A program made the position numbers and the translations under genes. From assembly GCA_900766585.1 (NCBI GenBank), contig CAAFVV010000028.1, positions 1-64,000 of the forward strand: a stretch of 64,000 nt of DNA. Reading direction: 5' to 3'. The notes below the pieces were generated by a model that was given only the letters and a program-made list of their open reading frames with translations, ran no database searches and was not told where the DNA came from. The stretch comes from Clostridia bacterium. Lineage in GTDB: Bacteria; Bacillota; Clostridia; Oscillospirales; Acutalibacteraceae. Positions 34,392 to 43,658 of this stretch are shown in pieces (the stretch's first letter is position 1; each line of letters starts with the position of its first letter).

Positions 34392-35454
34392 GATCAAAGC
34401 ATTCCTCGCCCGCAAGGACATCGTTTTCTCTGCCCGCCGTTACGGCATAGACGCACTCGGCGCCATGGCACAGGGACTGTTTTGCTCCCTGCTCATCGGC
34501 ACGATCATCCGCACGCTCGGTCAGCAGCTGCATCTGCAGTTTCTGACCGACATCGGCGTATATGCCATGGCGGTATCCGGTCCCGCCATGGCGATCGCCA
34601 TCGGCTACGCGCTCAAATGCCCGCCCATGGTGCTGTTTTCGCTTGCCGCCGTCGGCTGGGCAGCCAATGCCGAGGGCGGCGCGGGTGGTCCGCTCGCGGT
34701 ACTGGTCATCGCCATCATTGCCGCGGAATGCGGAAAAGCCGTCAGCAAGGAGACAAAGATCGACATTCTGGTCCCTCCCGCTGTGACCATTCTGGTCGGC
34801 GTGGCACTGGCCAAGCTGATCGCCCCGCCGATCGGCGAGGGCGCACGGCTGTTCGGTCTGGTCATCGATCAAGCCACCAAGCTGCAGCCGTTCTGGATGG
34901 GCATTGCCGTGTCGGTGCTTGTCGGCATCGCGCTGACGCTGCCGATCTCCAGCGCCGCCATCTGTGCGAGCTTCGGGCTGACCGGGCTGGCAGGCGGCGC
35001 CGCCGTCGCGGGCTGCTGTGCCCAGATGATCGGCTTTGCCGTCATGAGCTTCCGTGAGAACCGTTTCGGCGGACTGGTCTCCCAGGGACTCGGCACCTCC
35101 ATGCTGCAGATGCCGAACATCGTCCGCAACCCGCGCATCTGGATCCCGCCCATCGTCGCCTCGGCGATCACCGGCCCGATTGCGACCTGCGTGTTCCGGC
35201 TGGAGATGAACGGCGCCGCCATCAATTCCGGCATGGGCACCTGCGGCCTGTGCGGACAGATCGGCGTTTGGACAGGCTGGCTCTCCCCCTCTGAGGAGGC
35301 TGTCGCCAAGGGAGCTGCCGCCATAGCACCGACCGCCTTCGACTGGGTCGGACTCGTGCTGATCTCCTTTGTGCTGCCCGCCCTGCTCTGCTGGCTCGGC
35401 GGCCTGCTGCTGCGCAGGATCGGCTGGATCCGCGAAAACGACCTGAAGCTCTGA
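34384..35454 (+). CDS. PTS EIIC-like membrane transporter (PTS_EIIC_2 family)
   Basis: ATG 34384 with AAAGGAG upstream; overlaps the DUF3783 stop. 356 residues, about nine to ten membrane spans rich in Gly/Ala. Stretches such as GIDALGAMAQGLFCSLLIGTII, VSGPAMAIAIGYAL, LPISSAAICASFGLTGLAGGAAVAGCCAQMIGFAVMSF and GLVSQGLGTSMLQMPNIVRNP are characteristic of the standalone PTS_EIIC_2 family. No EIIA or EIIB is encoded nearby, so phosphotransferase coupling is unclear. Substrate unknown. Confidence 0.8.
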   Translation: MNKIKAFLARKDIVFSARRYGIDALGAMAQGLFCSLLIGTIIRTLGQQLHLQFLTDIGVYAMAVSGPAMAIAIGYALKCPPMVLFSLAAVGWAANAEGGAGGPLAVLVIAIIAAECGKAVSKETKIDILVPPAVTILVGVALAKLIAPPIGEGARLFGLVIDQATKLQPFWMGIAVSVLVGIALTLPISSAAICASFGLTGLAGGAAVAGCCAQMIGFAVMSFRENRFGGLVSQGLGTSMLQMPNIVRNPRIWIPPIVASAITGPIATCVFRLEMNGAAINSGMGTCGLCGQIGVWTGWLSPSEEAVAKGAAAIAPTAFDWVGLVLISFVLPALLCWLGGLLLRRIGWIRENDLKL

Positions 35455-35478
35455 TTCCCCTGAAAGGAGACAAGCGGT

Positions 35479-36207
35479 ATGCATATTCAGGAAAAGCTCT
35501 CCATGGACTTTCAGGGGCTTTTGGATAACGGCCCCATCTGTATTGCCGCGTTCGGCGACAGCGTCACACACGGCGCTCTCGGAAACGGCGAGATGAGCTA
35601 TGAGACCGTATACTGGAACCGTCTGCGGCAAAAAATCAACGCATTGCGAGACTACGTTCCGGTCAACGTCATCAATGCGGGCATCGGCGGCGTGACAGCC
35701 GCCATGTCGGTCAGCCGAATGGAGCGGGACGTATTTTCCCACCACCCCGACCTCGTTATCCTCTGCTTCGGGCTGAATGACATCAACGGCACCTGTGAAG
35801 AATTCACGCAGGCTCTCGCCGCCATGTTTGACGCCTGCAATGCCCACGGCGTGCAGGCGGTATACATGACTCCGAACATGCTCAACACCTATGTGACGGC
35901 TGAAACGCCGCCGGAGCTTCGCGCCTATGCCGAAAAGACCGCCGCCATCCAAAACGACGGCACCATGGATACGTTCATGCAGGCCGCGCGCCGCACGGCA
36001 AAGGAAAAGGGCATCGCCGTCTGCGACTGCTACAGTGCATGGAAAACGCTCAGCCTTACGCAGGACACCACCGCGCTTCTCGCCAACGGGATCAACCACC
36101 CCTGCGCCGAAATGCACGGGCTGTTTGCGCAGATGCTGTTCGATCTGCTGTTTCCCGACGCTGTTTCAGAGGAAAATCGCGAGACCACCCTATGGCGCGG
36201 GGCATGA
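35479..36207 (+). CDS. SGNH/GDSL-type hydrolase
   Basis: 242 residues, no signal peptide. Block I FGDSVTHG (Ser about 28), block II NAGIGGVTA (Gly), block III CFGLNDI (Asn), and block V near NGINHPCAEMHG (His) without the usual Asp three residues before it. Probably a cytosolic esterase or deacetylase. It follows the PTS-like gene by 24 bases with GAAAGGAG, so it may deacylate the imported compound. Confidence 0.88.
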   Translation: MHIQEKLSMDFQGLLDNGPICIAAFGDSVTHGALGNGEMSYETVYWNRLRQKINALRDYVPVNVINAGIGGVTAAMSVSRMERDVFSHHPDLVILCFGLNDINGTCEEFTQALAAMFDACNAHGVQAVYMTPNMLNTYVTAETPPELRAYAEKTAAIQNDGTMDTFMQAARRTAKEKGIAVCDCYSAWKTLSLTQDTTALLANGINHPCAEMHGLFAQMLFDLLFPDAVSEENRETTLWRGA

Positions 36208-36229
36208 CCTGCCCGCCGGATAAAAATAC

Positions 36230-36275
36230 AGCGCCGACGCACTGCCGTACAGAGGGCAGCGCGCCGGCGCTTTTT
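36230..36275 (+). terminator. Terminator of the DUF3783-PTS-SGNH operon
   Basis: AGCGCCG...CGGCGCT outer stem with an inner CTGCC/GGCAG stem, followed by TTTTT. Confidence 0.8.
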
Positions 36276-36301
36276 CTATCCGTTTTCTTTCCCGCCCGCT
36301 C

Positions 36302-36886
36302 TCACAACAGATAAGCGGGCATATCGTGATCCATACCGGCAGCAGCGCGGAATTTGCCCTCCCGCACGTCCGCAGCCGCACGGCGCGTGTGGGCGATCTC
36401 CTCAAACCGCCGCAACGCCCCGTTTTCGTCCGCCGTCTCAATGACCGTCGCGGGAACGCGGGAAAGCCCGAGCGCCTTCGCCGCGTCAAGGCGGCGGTAG
36501 CCGTCCAGCAGCCACAGTCTGCCGTCCGCCGTGCGGGCAAGCACCAGCGGCGCTAAAATGCCGTGCGCCTTCACGCTGTCGAGCAGAGCGGAGGGGGCGG
36601 CATCCGCCGCCGTCGGCGCGGCGCCGGCCAAAAAGCCGATTGCCTCCGTTTTGGCCGCCCAAAGCTCCGCCGCAACGCCCGCCTCGGGATACCCTGCGGG
36701 CAGCAGCGTCAAAGAGGACAGCTCTGCGGCGATCTTCGCGGGATCGGGCTTTGAGGACAGCTCTGCGGCGATCTTCGCGGGATCGGGCTTTTTCGCGGAC
36801 GCGGATGTGCGTGTCTGCTTTTTTTCCTTCTCTGCCGGCGTCACCTGAGCGGCGGCGCGGGCGATGCTGGCTTTACCGATCGGCAA
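36302..36886 (-). CDS. ParB-nuclease-domain protein without HTH
   Basis: 194 residues. Lys/Pro/Ala-rich N-terminus contains two back-to-back copies of a 13-residue unit (KPDPAKIAAELSS). Residues about 100-165 are a ParB N-terminal domain (LLDSVKAHGILAPLVLARTADGRLWLLDGYRRLDAAKALGLSRVPATVI, with the DGYRR box). The HTH and dimer domain of true ParB are absent. It starts inside the ParA stop region (14-base overlap), so the two act together. A partition-like or positioning role is inferred. Confidence 0.85.
   Translation of the reverse strand: MPIGKASIARAAAQVTPAEKEKKQTRTSASAKKPDPAKIAAELSSKPDPAKIAAELSSLTLLPAGYPEAGVAAELWAAKTEAIGFLAGAAPTAADAAPSALLDSVKAHGILAPLVLARTADGRLWLLDGYRRLDAAKALGLSRVPATVIETADENGALRRFEEIAHTRRAAADVREGKFRAAAGMDHDMPAYLL
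36714..36791. repeat. 39-bp exact tandem duplication in the parB-like gene
   Basis: 36714-36752 and 36753-36791 are identical, in frame (13 codons each), so the reading frame is kept. Likely a recent slippage or unequal-crossover event. Confidence 0.92.
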
Positions 36887-37664
36887 GGGAAACGACCTCC
36901 TTTGTTAACTCGCGGTATTCTTTGGCGCTGCGGGTGCCGGACTTATAGGCGCCCACGGGCTTGCTGTTATCCTGCGCCCACTCGATGGCGCTGTCCACGC
37001 GGATATAGCTGTCGAGCAGATGCACGCCCTCGGTCTCGCGCAGCGCCTCGAGCGTCTGGCGGAAATAGTTTTTCCGCTCATCCACCTTGGTGACGGCGAC
37101 GCCCATCAGCGACAGCTCCGGATGGATCTGCCGCACCGTGGCGGTGAATTCCAGCATATTCGCCAGACCGAACAGTCCCCACGGGCTCGCCTCGACCGGG
37201 ATCAGCAGATGATCCGCCGCACACAGCAGATTCATCACCCAGCCGCCGAGCGTCGGCGGTGCATCCATCAGGATGAAATCGTATACACCGCTCTGCTTCA
37301 CCGGCTCCAGACACCGCCGCAGGATCAGCTCGCGCTGCCACTTCGTGAACAGCTCGTACTCAATACCGCTCATCAGCGAGGAGGACGGCACAAGATCCAG
37401 CCCCTCATACGGCGTTTGGCGGATATAGCCGGTCAGATCGCGCTGCTCCCGCACCGCCGTATACAGATTCTGCCCGCTGCGGGCAAACTCCAGCACCTCT
37501 TCCTCCGGAAAAAAGCAGAGCGAGAGGTTCATCTGCATATCGCCGTCGATCAGCAGCACGCGATATCCCATTTTCGACAGCTCATAGCCCACATTGGCAC
37601 AGGTCGTCGATTTGCCGCTTCCGCCCTTGTTGTTCGCCAAACAGATCGTTATCGGTCTTTTCAT
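36873..37664 (-). CDS. ParA-family ATPase (Soj-like)
   Basis: ATG 37664 gives 263 residues starting MKRPITICLANNKGGSGKSTTCANVGYEL: deviant Walker A KGGSGKST with the signature Lys, Walker A' VLLIDGDMQMNLS and Walker B FILMDAPPTLGGWV. It lacks an N-terminal HTH. Partner is the ParB-domain gene overlapping its end. Because the HTH of ParB is missing, this is unlikely to be the chromosome's main segregation locus; it may be an orphan or derive from a mobile element. Confidence 0.9.
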   Translation of the reverse strand: MKRPITICLANNKGGSGKSTTCANVGYELSKMGYRVLLIDGDMQMNLSLCFFPEEEVLEFARSGQNLYTAVREQRDLTGYIRQTPYEGLDLVPSSSLMSGIEYELFTKWQRELILRRCLEPVKQSGVYDFILMDAPPTLGGWVMNLLCAADHLLIPVEASPWGLFGLANMLEFTATVRQIHPELSLMGVAVTKVDERKNYFRQTLEALRETEGVHLLDSYIRVDSAIEWAQDNSKPVGAYKSGTRSAKEYRELTKEVVSLADR

Positions 37665-37714
37665 CCGGCACCACCGTCCTTTGTCCTTCATATTACCCGT
37701 TTTTTTCGCAAAAG

Positions 37715-40700
37715 TCAAGCCGTCTTTGCCTCGGTCGGCGCCGACGAGACCGCACTGTTCCGGCTGACCGCCGTTGTTGCGGCGGTCGTCGGCGAACCCG
37801 CTGCCGCCGTCGTGTGCTTCGGCGCCGTACGGTAATACTCCTGTATCGCCTCGACCAGGTTTTCGCAAAACGCCTGCTGGAACTTTGTATCGGTCAGCAG
37901 CTCGCGGTCTTGCGCGTTATCCAGAAATCCGCACTCGATCAGCACCGCCGGGCAGTCCGCGAGACGCGTGACATTGAGCGGGCTCCAGCTGGCACCGCGG
38001 TTGAACTTGCCGTTCTCGTACGTATCGCTGCCGGTAAACGTCTTGTAGGTCTTTGACCCGTAGTCCTGCAGCAGCTTCGCGACCCGCTGGGAGTATAGGT
38101 TATAGTAAAACGTAGACATGCCGCGCGCCGAGCCGTTTGCGGCGTTGGTGTGGATGCTGATAAACAGATCCGTGTCGCTGTTGCGGGCATAGTCGGCGCG
38201 GTCATACAGATCGGGCGAGATATCGTTGGTCTCGCGCGTCATCACCACCGTCGCGCCGAGCGCGGTCAGCTTATCCCGCAGACAGGTGCTGAATTGCATC
38301 GCCTGCAGATGCTCCTGCACGCCCGGCGCCAGTACCGGGCGGCCGTAGCCGCCGCCGTGTCCGGGATCCAGCACGACCTTCATGCCGGAGAGCGGCTTTT
38401 CGCTGTTTTCGCCCGCGTGGGGGTGGCGAAATGCCAGGATCAGGTTGCCTTTTTCGTCCCAGGCGACGGAGTAGCCGTAAAATGCGCCCTTGTCCCGCAG
38501 CCGCAGCCGCAGGGTATACGCGCCGTCGCCCTTGATCCACTCGGCGGAGGAAAACAGCGGGCTGTCCGACATGTCGGGCGCCGCCGGTACGTTTGTCGTG
38601 TAATACAGCTTCAGGTCAATATATTCCGCCGCCTGATCGCGGATCGTATAGCTGGGATCGTTATCCAGCTTGGTATTCGACTCGTTATAGTAGTTTTGCG
38701 GCAGCAGATGGAAGTCATACGGCACCCGCCAGGTCGTGCCGAGGTACAGCACCGTGTAGTCGCCGCCGAGATTGACCTTGGTGCCGGTCACGGCGTTTTC
38801 CGTGATTTTTCCGCTGCTTTTCAGCGTATCGACCACCGTGACGTTATATTTTTTTACATTGCCGTTTTCATATTTGTCCACGAGACGGGACACCTTCAGC
38901 AGTCTGCCGGATTTCAGCTTGTAGTATTTGCCGCTGCTGTCCGTCACCTCGCCGACGACGAGGTCAGTCGTGCCGCGCGGCAGATAAGCATATTCCGGCC
39001 GCGACATATTCGGGCTGCCGAGCTTATAGGTCTGGGCAAAGTTGCCGGTCACGACGACAATTTTGCCCTCGCCGAGCGTTTTTCCGCCCGAGGCGGGGTC
39101 GATCGCCGTCAGCTTATCCGGCATTTTCGGCGACGAGATCAGATCACCCGGCGTAAACTCCCCGGGTGTTACCGTGCTGTCCGACGACGGGTCGGAGGGT
39201 TCCGGTTCCGGCTCCGGCTCGGGCAGTGCCTCCACCGTTATGCTGCCGCCGGTCATCGACGCACTCAACCCCGCATAGACCGCCGATATGCGCACATTGC
39301 CGAGCTTCTGCGCCTTGCCGATCTTGCCCTCGGGAAGCGTATACGACGCGGTAAACTGTGCATAGTCCGTCAGGCTCTCGGCCGCATCCTCCTCATTGCG
39401 CAGGACGCCCTCTTTAAGCGTGAGCGTTTTCCCGTTCACGGTCGCCCTGACGGACGCACCCTTGCGCGCCACCACGCTGATATTCAGCGTACTGCCGCCG
39501 CTGAGCGTCAGATCCTTGTCGGGATATACACTGTTTAACACCGTCACGGCATAGGTGACGCGATAGGTCACGGTCTTACCCTTGTGGCTGAATGTAATCC
39601 GGTTTTCGCCCGGCTTTAACGTGGTATTCCACGAGAAAAAGCCGCGCTCGGTCAGCGCGATCTCGCGCCCGTCGACAGTCAGCGGAAAGTTCGGATCGGC
39701 AGTTCCGGTGAACAGGAGCGAGGATTCCTTTGTCGTAAACGTGGTCTTTGACGGATCGGAAATCACCAGGGTGTCAGTCAGATACTCCGACTTGACCGTT
39801 CCGGCATACACCTTGAGAAGCGCCTCCGTGCTGCCGTTTTTGTCGGCGGCAAGCGCCGCATAGGACGAAAATGCGCTGCCGCGGTAGGCGTCCGCCCTGC
39901 GGCTGCACAAAAGCTGCTGCGCGGGCTGATCCGGCGCTCTCCAGCGGCGTGCAACGTCCTGCGACACATACAGGGGAACCCCCTGCGCCTTGCACAGCGC
40001 ATCCCACCAGCTGCACAGCACCGCAAAGTCCGCCTGCTTGTCCCCCACTGCGGTGGACAGGCAGGGCATAACTGCGTCAAACAGCCCCGCCGTCACCCAG
40101 CCGCGGGTGTCTGCCCCCTTAGCATACGACGCGTCAAGCCCCGTCACGGTGCAGCCGCCCTCCTGCGTATCCGACCACAGCGGCTCGGCAAGCAGCCCGA
40201 CCGTGCTGTCCGGCAGCGCCCTGCGCCATGCCGCGGCAGCCGCCGAAACGGCAGCCGTCACATGCTGCCGCACAAACGCCTCACGGTCACCGCCGCCCGC
40301 CGCGAGATACTCACCCGTATCGCCGCTGCCCTCGGCGGTATAGCCGGTCAGCCACACGCCGTCCGGCGCGGCTAAGCGTGCCGCCGTTTCGGCAAGCCCG
40401 GCAGCTGCGGCAGCTCCCGCCGCCGTCGTCAGATCGCCTGCCGCCGACAGATCGAGCACACCGTAGACGCGCATCCCCTCTGCGCGCGCCAGCGACGACG
40501 CATAGGCAATCGGATCAAACGGCACCGTCGCCGCATACAGCGCCGACGTATCGTCCGTCCCCATCGGCTGCGTATACAGCGGCTTTCCGTCCTTTTGCAG
40601 CGGCAGCAGCACCGCATTGAAGCCCCAGGTCTTCAGCTTGCCGATCGCGGCGGACAGCTCCTTGCGGATCGCCGCCTCATCCCCCTTTCCGGAGGTGTCA

Positions 40701-41023
40701 TAGTCAATCCCGGCGCAAAGCCACGCCCCGCGCAGCTCGGTCATCGGCATGGACACGCGGGCAGGCTCGCTGTCGCCGCTCCCGTCGCTTTCGCTGTCCG
40801 CAGGCGCACTGCTCTCGGGTGCAGAGGATTCCGTCTCGCTCTCCGCCGACGAGCTTTCCGGCAAAAATACCGGGAGCGCCGCCGAAAGCACCTGCAATCC
40901 GCCGAACGCAAAAAGCCATACCGCCATCGCCAGTGCCAGCACACCGGCGCCTGTCAGCAAAAACGGCTTCGGGGATATTGCCCTTTTCGGGAGTGACGGT
41001 TTCGGGGCAGCATGCTTGGACAT
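37715..41023 (-). CDS. Cell-wall amidase with degenerate GHL10-like domain
   Basis: ATG 41023 with AGGAGAA upstream; 1102 residues. Membrane anchor (about 20-48), Ser/Glu-rich linker (50-90), GHL10-like barrel (about 95-380; MTELRGAWLCAGIDYDTSG ... GFNAVLLPLQKDGKPLY ... GVLDLS), beta-sandwich region (about 410-590), Pro/Glu linker, SH3-like strands (about 640-840), N-acetylmuramoyl-L-alanine amidase domain (about 875-1060: VVLDPGHGGG, TRETND, FISIHTNA, VLIECGFL with the zinc His and Glu residues) and a Thr/Ala tail. In the barrel the acidic HFDDYFY motif of GHL10 enzymes is replaced (DGVWLTGYTAEG), so only the amidase looks active. Confidence 0.85.
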   Translation of the reverse strand: MSKHAAPKPSLPKRAISPKPFLLTGAGVLALAMAVWLFAFGGLQVLSAALPVFLPESSSAESETESSAPESSAPADSESDGSGDSEPARVSMPMTELRGAWLCAGIDYDTSGKGDEAAIRKELSAAIGKLKTWGFNAVLLPLQKDGKPLYTQPMGTDDTSALYAATVPFDPIAYASSLARAEGMRVYGVLDLSAAGDLTTAAGAAAAAGLAETAARLAAPDGVWLTGYTAEGSGDTGEYLAAGGGDREAFVRQHVTAAVSAAAAAWRRALPDSTVGLLAEPLWSDTQEGGCTVTGLDASYAKGADTRGWVTAGLFDAVMPCLSTAVGDKQADFAVLCSWWDALCKAQGVPLYVSQDVARRWRAPDQPAQQLLCSRRADAYRGSAFSSYAALAADKNGSTEALLKVYAGTVKSEYLTDTLVISDPSKTTFTTKESSLLFTGTADPNFPLTVDGREIALTERGFFSWNTTLKPGENRITFSHKGKTVTYRVTYAVTVLNSVYPDKDLTLSGGSTLNISVVARKGASVRATVNGKTLTLKEGVLRNEEDAAESLTDYAQFTASYTLPEGKIGKAQKLGNVRISAVYAGLSASMTGGSITVEALPEPEPEPEPSDPSSDSTVTPGEFTPGDLISSPKMPDKLTAIDPASGGKTLGEGKIVVVTGNFAQTYKLGSPNMSRPEYAYLPRGTTDLVVGEVTDSSGKYYKLKSGRLLKVSRLVDKYENGNVKKYNVTVVDTLKSSGKITENAVTGTKVNLGGDYTVLYLGTTWRVPYDFHLLPQNYYNESNTKLDNDPSYTIRDQAAEYIDLKLYYTTNVPAAPDMSDSPLFSSAEWIKGDGAYTLRLRLRDKGAFYGYSVAWDEKGNLILAFRHPHAGENSEKPLSGMKVVLDPGHGGGYGRPVLAPGVQEHLQAMQFSTCLRDKLTALGATVVMTRETNDISPDLYDRADYARNSDTDLFISIHTNAANGSARGMSTFYYNLYSQRVAKLLQDYGSKTYKTFTGSDTYENGKFNRGASWSPLNVTRLADCPAVLIECGFLDNAQDRELLTDTKFQQAFCENLVEAIQEYYRTAPKHTTAAAGSPTTAATTAVSRNSAVSSAPTEAKTA

Positions 41024-41050
41024 CACCGGGTTCTCCTTTCTCACAGGCTG

Positions 41051-42514
41051 TCAGCGCAGCACCGACAGCAGATTTTTCACTTCTTTTTCCGCATACGTTC
41101 TGTCATACTCGCTTCTGCCCGCCACCGCAGACGGGTCAAAATAACTGTAGCTGTAAAACGCCATACCGTTTACCTTGGCACGGCTGCGCAGAAACAGCAC
41201 CTCGCGCTTGAGAATATCGCCGCGCCGGCACCATTCCGCGCGGCCCGAGCCGGCATACCGGTCATCTTTAAGCCCCGCTTTATAGAGCCCCAGTCCGAAA
41301 TACAGCTTCACACCGCTGCTGCGCGGACAGGACAGCCAGGTGTCCACGACGCGGTCAAACGCCGCCGACGCATGCTCCAGCCCGAAATACACCTGCGGGC
41401 AGAGGTAATCGACATAGCCCTTTTCCGCAAGCCAGCGGCCGCAGTCCGCATAATACTGATCGCGGTTTTTCTCCAGAGAATGGGAGGGGCTGATCCCGAA
41501 CACGCAGCCCGTCCGGCTGTGGCAGACCGTATAGACCGACCGCATCAGCGCGCTGACCGCCGCACGGCGATAGTCGCCGAAGCTCTGCCCCGCGCCGGGG
41601 GTGAAGCGTTCAAAATCCGCTTTTTTCGTCTCGTCGGCACAGCCCGCGGGATAAAAATAGTCGTCAAAATGGATCCCGTCCACGGCATAGCCGTCGACAA
41701 TCTCCCGCACCCCCTTCAGGATCAGCGCCTGTGCCTTTTCCGAGGTGGGGATGTAGTAATACTTCCCGTCATAGGAAAACACGTCGTCGCAGGCGGCATA
41801 GCTCCTGTCCTTTCCGACGCGGTACGGGTTGACCCACACGTGCAGCTTCAGCCCGCGCGCATGCGCCGCCTCCACGGCGACGGCGAGCGGGTCAGCGCCC
41901 GCCTTCAGCGGTGCCTGCGCCCTTGCCGCCGTGCGGTAGCAGGCGGAGGTGTAGTAGGCGTCGCTGTTGGCGCGGGCGATCCAGTACACGTCAGTGATGC
42001 CGTTCGCCTTCATGTCTGTCATCAGCTGCGCGACGGCTGCCTGCAGTCCCGCCCTGGTCGGATTCGCCTTCAGCAGTGCGTCCAGCTCGATATAGGATAC
42101 CCACACGCCCCGCATCTCACCGGATGCCGGTGTTGACGCCGTTGTACGGGTCGTCGTCTGACGTGCCGTCGTGCGGGCGGTCGTATGGGCGGTCGTCGCG
42201 CGGGAGGCGGACGATGAGGCTTCCGCCGTCCCCGTCTGCCGCGAACCGGCGGCGGAAGAGGATGCGGAGGAGGACACGGAGGACGCTGCCGGGGATGTCT
42301 CCGTCTCCGTGCGCGGTGTCAGCACGTCCTGCGCAGATTCCTCTATCTCTGTCCGTGCAGCAGAGCTGTCCTCCGTCTGCGCGGGCGAGATGTCGCTCCA
42401 AAATTCAGACGTCTCATCGGAATACAGCGGACGCCAGTCGGTGTCCATCGAAAAACAGCCGCACAGCCCGCACAGCAGGGCGGCAACCAGCAGTCCGATT
42501 CCCGTTTTCCGCAT
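41051..42514 (-). CDS. GHL10 family (DigH-like) glycosidase lipoprotein
   Basis: The second ATG (42514) is preferred because AAAGGAG sits seven bases before it. 487 residues; signal peptide with lipobox LCGC, a long Ser/Thr/Ala/Arg linker (about 45-130) and a GHL10 barrel (about 132-480): MRGVWVSYIELDALL, VYWIARANSDAYYTS, LKLHVWVNPYRV, YAVDGIHFDDYFYP with the acidic pair intact, and YVDYLCPQVYFGLEH. The E. coli relative DigH cuts denuded peptidoglycan glycans. The amidase fusion follows 27 bases downstream, and the pair would strip stem peptides and cut the naked strands. Confidence 0.88.
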   Translation of the reverse strand: MRKTGIGLLVAALLCGLCGCFSMDTDWRPLYSDETSEFWSDISPAQTEDSSAARTEIEESAQDVLTPRTETETSPAASSVSSSASSSAAGSRQTGTAEASSSASRATTAHTTARTTARQTTTRTTASTPASGEMRGVWVSYIELDALLKANPTRAGLQAAVAQLMTDMKANGITDVYWIARANSDAYYTSACYRTAARAQAPLKAGADPLAVAVEAAHARGLKLHVWVNPYRVGKDRSYAACDDVFSYDGKYYYIPTSEKAQALILKGVREIVDGYAVDGIHFDDYFYPAGCADETKKADFERFTPGAGQSFGDYRRAAVSALMRSVYTVCHSRTGCVFGISPSHSLEKNRDQYYADCGRWLAEKGYVDYLCPQVYFGLEHASAAFDRVVDTWLSCPRSSGVKLYFGLGLYKAGLKDDRYAGSGRAEWCRRGDILKREVLFLRSRAKVNGMAFYSYSYFDPSAVAGRSEYDRTYAEKEVKNLLSVLR

Positions 42515-42527
42515 AGACATGCTCCTT

Positions 42528-43658
42528 TCAGGGCAGGAGGATCCTGCCGATCAGCGTGTTGGACAGCAAAAAGCCCTCGCGGGTCAGGCGGATCCCCTCA
42601 CCGTCCGCCGTCACCAGCTGCGGCGGCAGGGCGGCGGCGCGCTCGCGCCATTCGCGCGGGATCGCACGGTCAAACTGCGCCGCAAATGCCGACTCGGTCA
42701 GTCCCTCCGTCAGCCGCAGCCGCAAAAGCGCAAACTCCTCCGGGCTGCCGTCCGGCAGCAGCCGGTCATCCGGATCCTCCGGCAGCGGCGGCTCGCCCTG
42801 CAAAAATGCGGCCAGCGAGCGGGGATAGGCAAACCGCCGCCCGCCGATAAACGAGTGCGCCGCCGGGCCGATGCCGAGATAGGGGGCGCCCTCCCAGTAC
42901 TTGCGGTTGTGGCAGCTCTGCCGTCCCTCCCGCGCGAAGTTCGAAATTTCATACTGCCGGTATCCCGCCCGCTCCAGCGCGGCGCAGGCGGTGAGATACA
43001 GCTCCGCCGTCTCCTCCTCGCCGGGCAGCACGGGCGGCGCCGCATAATACGGCGTGTTCGGCTCCAGCTTCAGCAGATAGGCAGAGACATGCGCCGCCCC
43101 GAGCTGCCGGCAGGTCTCTGCCGACCGTTCAACCGACTGCGCCGTCTGCCCGGCGATGCCGAGCATCATATCGAGGGATATGTTGCCGATCCCGGCTGCA
43201 GCGGCGTCCGCCATCGCGCGGTACAGGTCCAGCGGCGTATGCCGCCGCCCGAGCGCGGTCAACTCCGTTTTGTCGGCAGTCTGCATCCCCATCGACAGGC
43301 GGTTGCCGCCCGCCGCCGCAAAGGCGGTCAGCGTATCTTTCAGGTCGTCCGCCGGATTGGCCTCCAGCGTGATCTCCGCGCCTTCCGTCAGCAGCGGACG
43401 CGCCGCCGAAAGCAATGTATAAAGCCGCTTTCCGCCGAGCAGGGACGGCGTGCCGCCCCCGAGATACAGCGTATCTGCGCCGGAAAAGCCGCGTGCCGCC
43501 GCCTCGATAAGCGCGCGGCAGACCGCCCGGACATAAGCGTCCATCGTTTCGCCGTCCGCGCCGGTCAGTGAATAAAAATCGCAGTAGGGACATTTGCTCA
43601 GACAAAACGGCACGTGGATATACAGCCCCGGCGGCAGGACGCGGCGCGGCTCACTCAT
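42528..43658 (-). CDS. hemW: HemW-like radical SAM protein
   Basis: 376 residues. Radical SAM cluster CLSKCPYC (Cys19, 23, 26) within IHVPFCLSKCPYCDFY, then LYLGGGTPSLL, EANPADDLK, GGNRLSMGMQ and YEISNFAREG. These are HemN/HemW features; the CxxxCxxC lacks the fourth Cys of true HemN oxidases, consistent with HemW, a heme chaperone. It overlaps the lepA stop (ATGAGTGA) as in many Firmicutes lepA-hemW operons. Confidence 0.92.
   Translation of the reverse strand: MSEPRRVLPPGLYIHVPFCLSKCPYCDFYSLTGADGETMDAYVRAVCRALIEAAARGFSGADTLYLGGGTPSLLGGKRLYTLLSAARPLLTEGAEITLEANPADDLKDTLTAFAAAGGNRLSMGMQTADKTELTALGRRHTPLDLYRAMADAAAAGIGNISLDMMLGIAGQTAQSVERSAETCRQLGAAHVSAYLLKLEPNTPYYAAPPVLPGEEETAELYLTACAALERAGYRQYEISNFAREGRQSCHNRKYWEGAPYLGIGPAAHSFIGGRRFAYPRSLAAFLQGEPPLPEDPDDRLLPDGSPEEFALLRLRLTEGLTESAFAAQFDRAIPREWRERAAALPPQLVTADGEGIRLTREGFLLSNTLIGRILLP

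Noticed and set aside
34183..36117. 644-residue minus-strand frame
   Set aside because: Antisense to the DUF3783/PTS/SGNH operon, which has clear starts and motifs on the plus strand.
36873..37664. Main chromosomal parAB locus (origin region)
   Set aside because: The ParB-like partner lacks the HTH, and no parS-like sites, gid or rpmH/dnaA genes are nearby.
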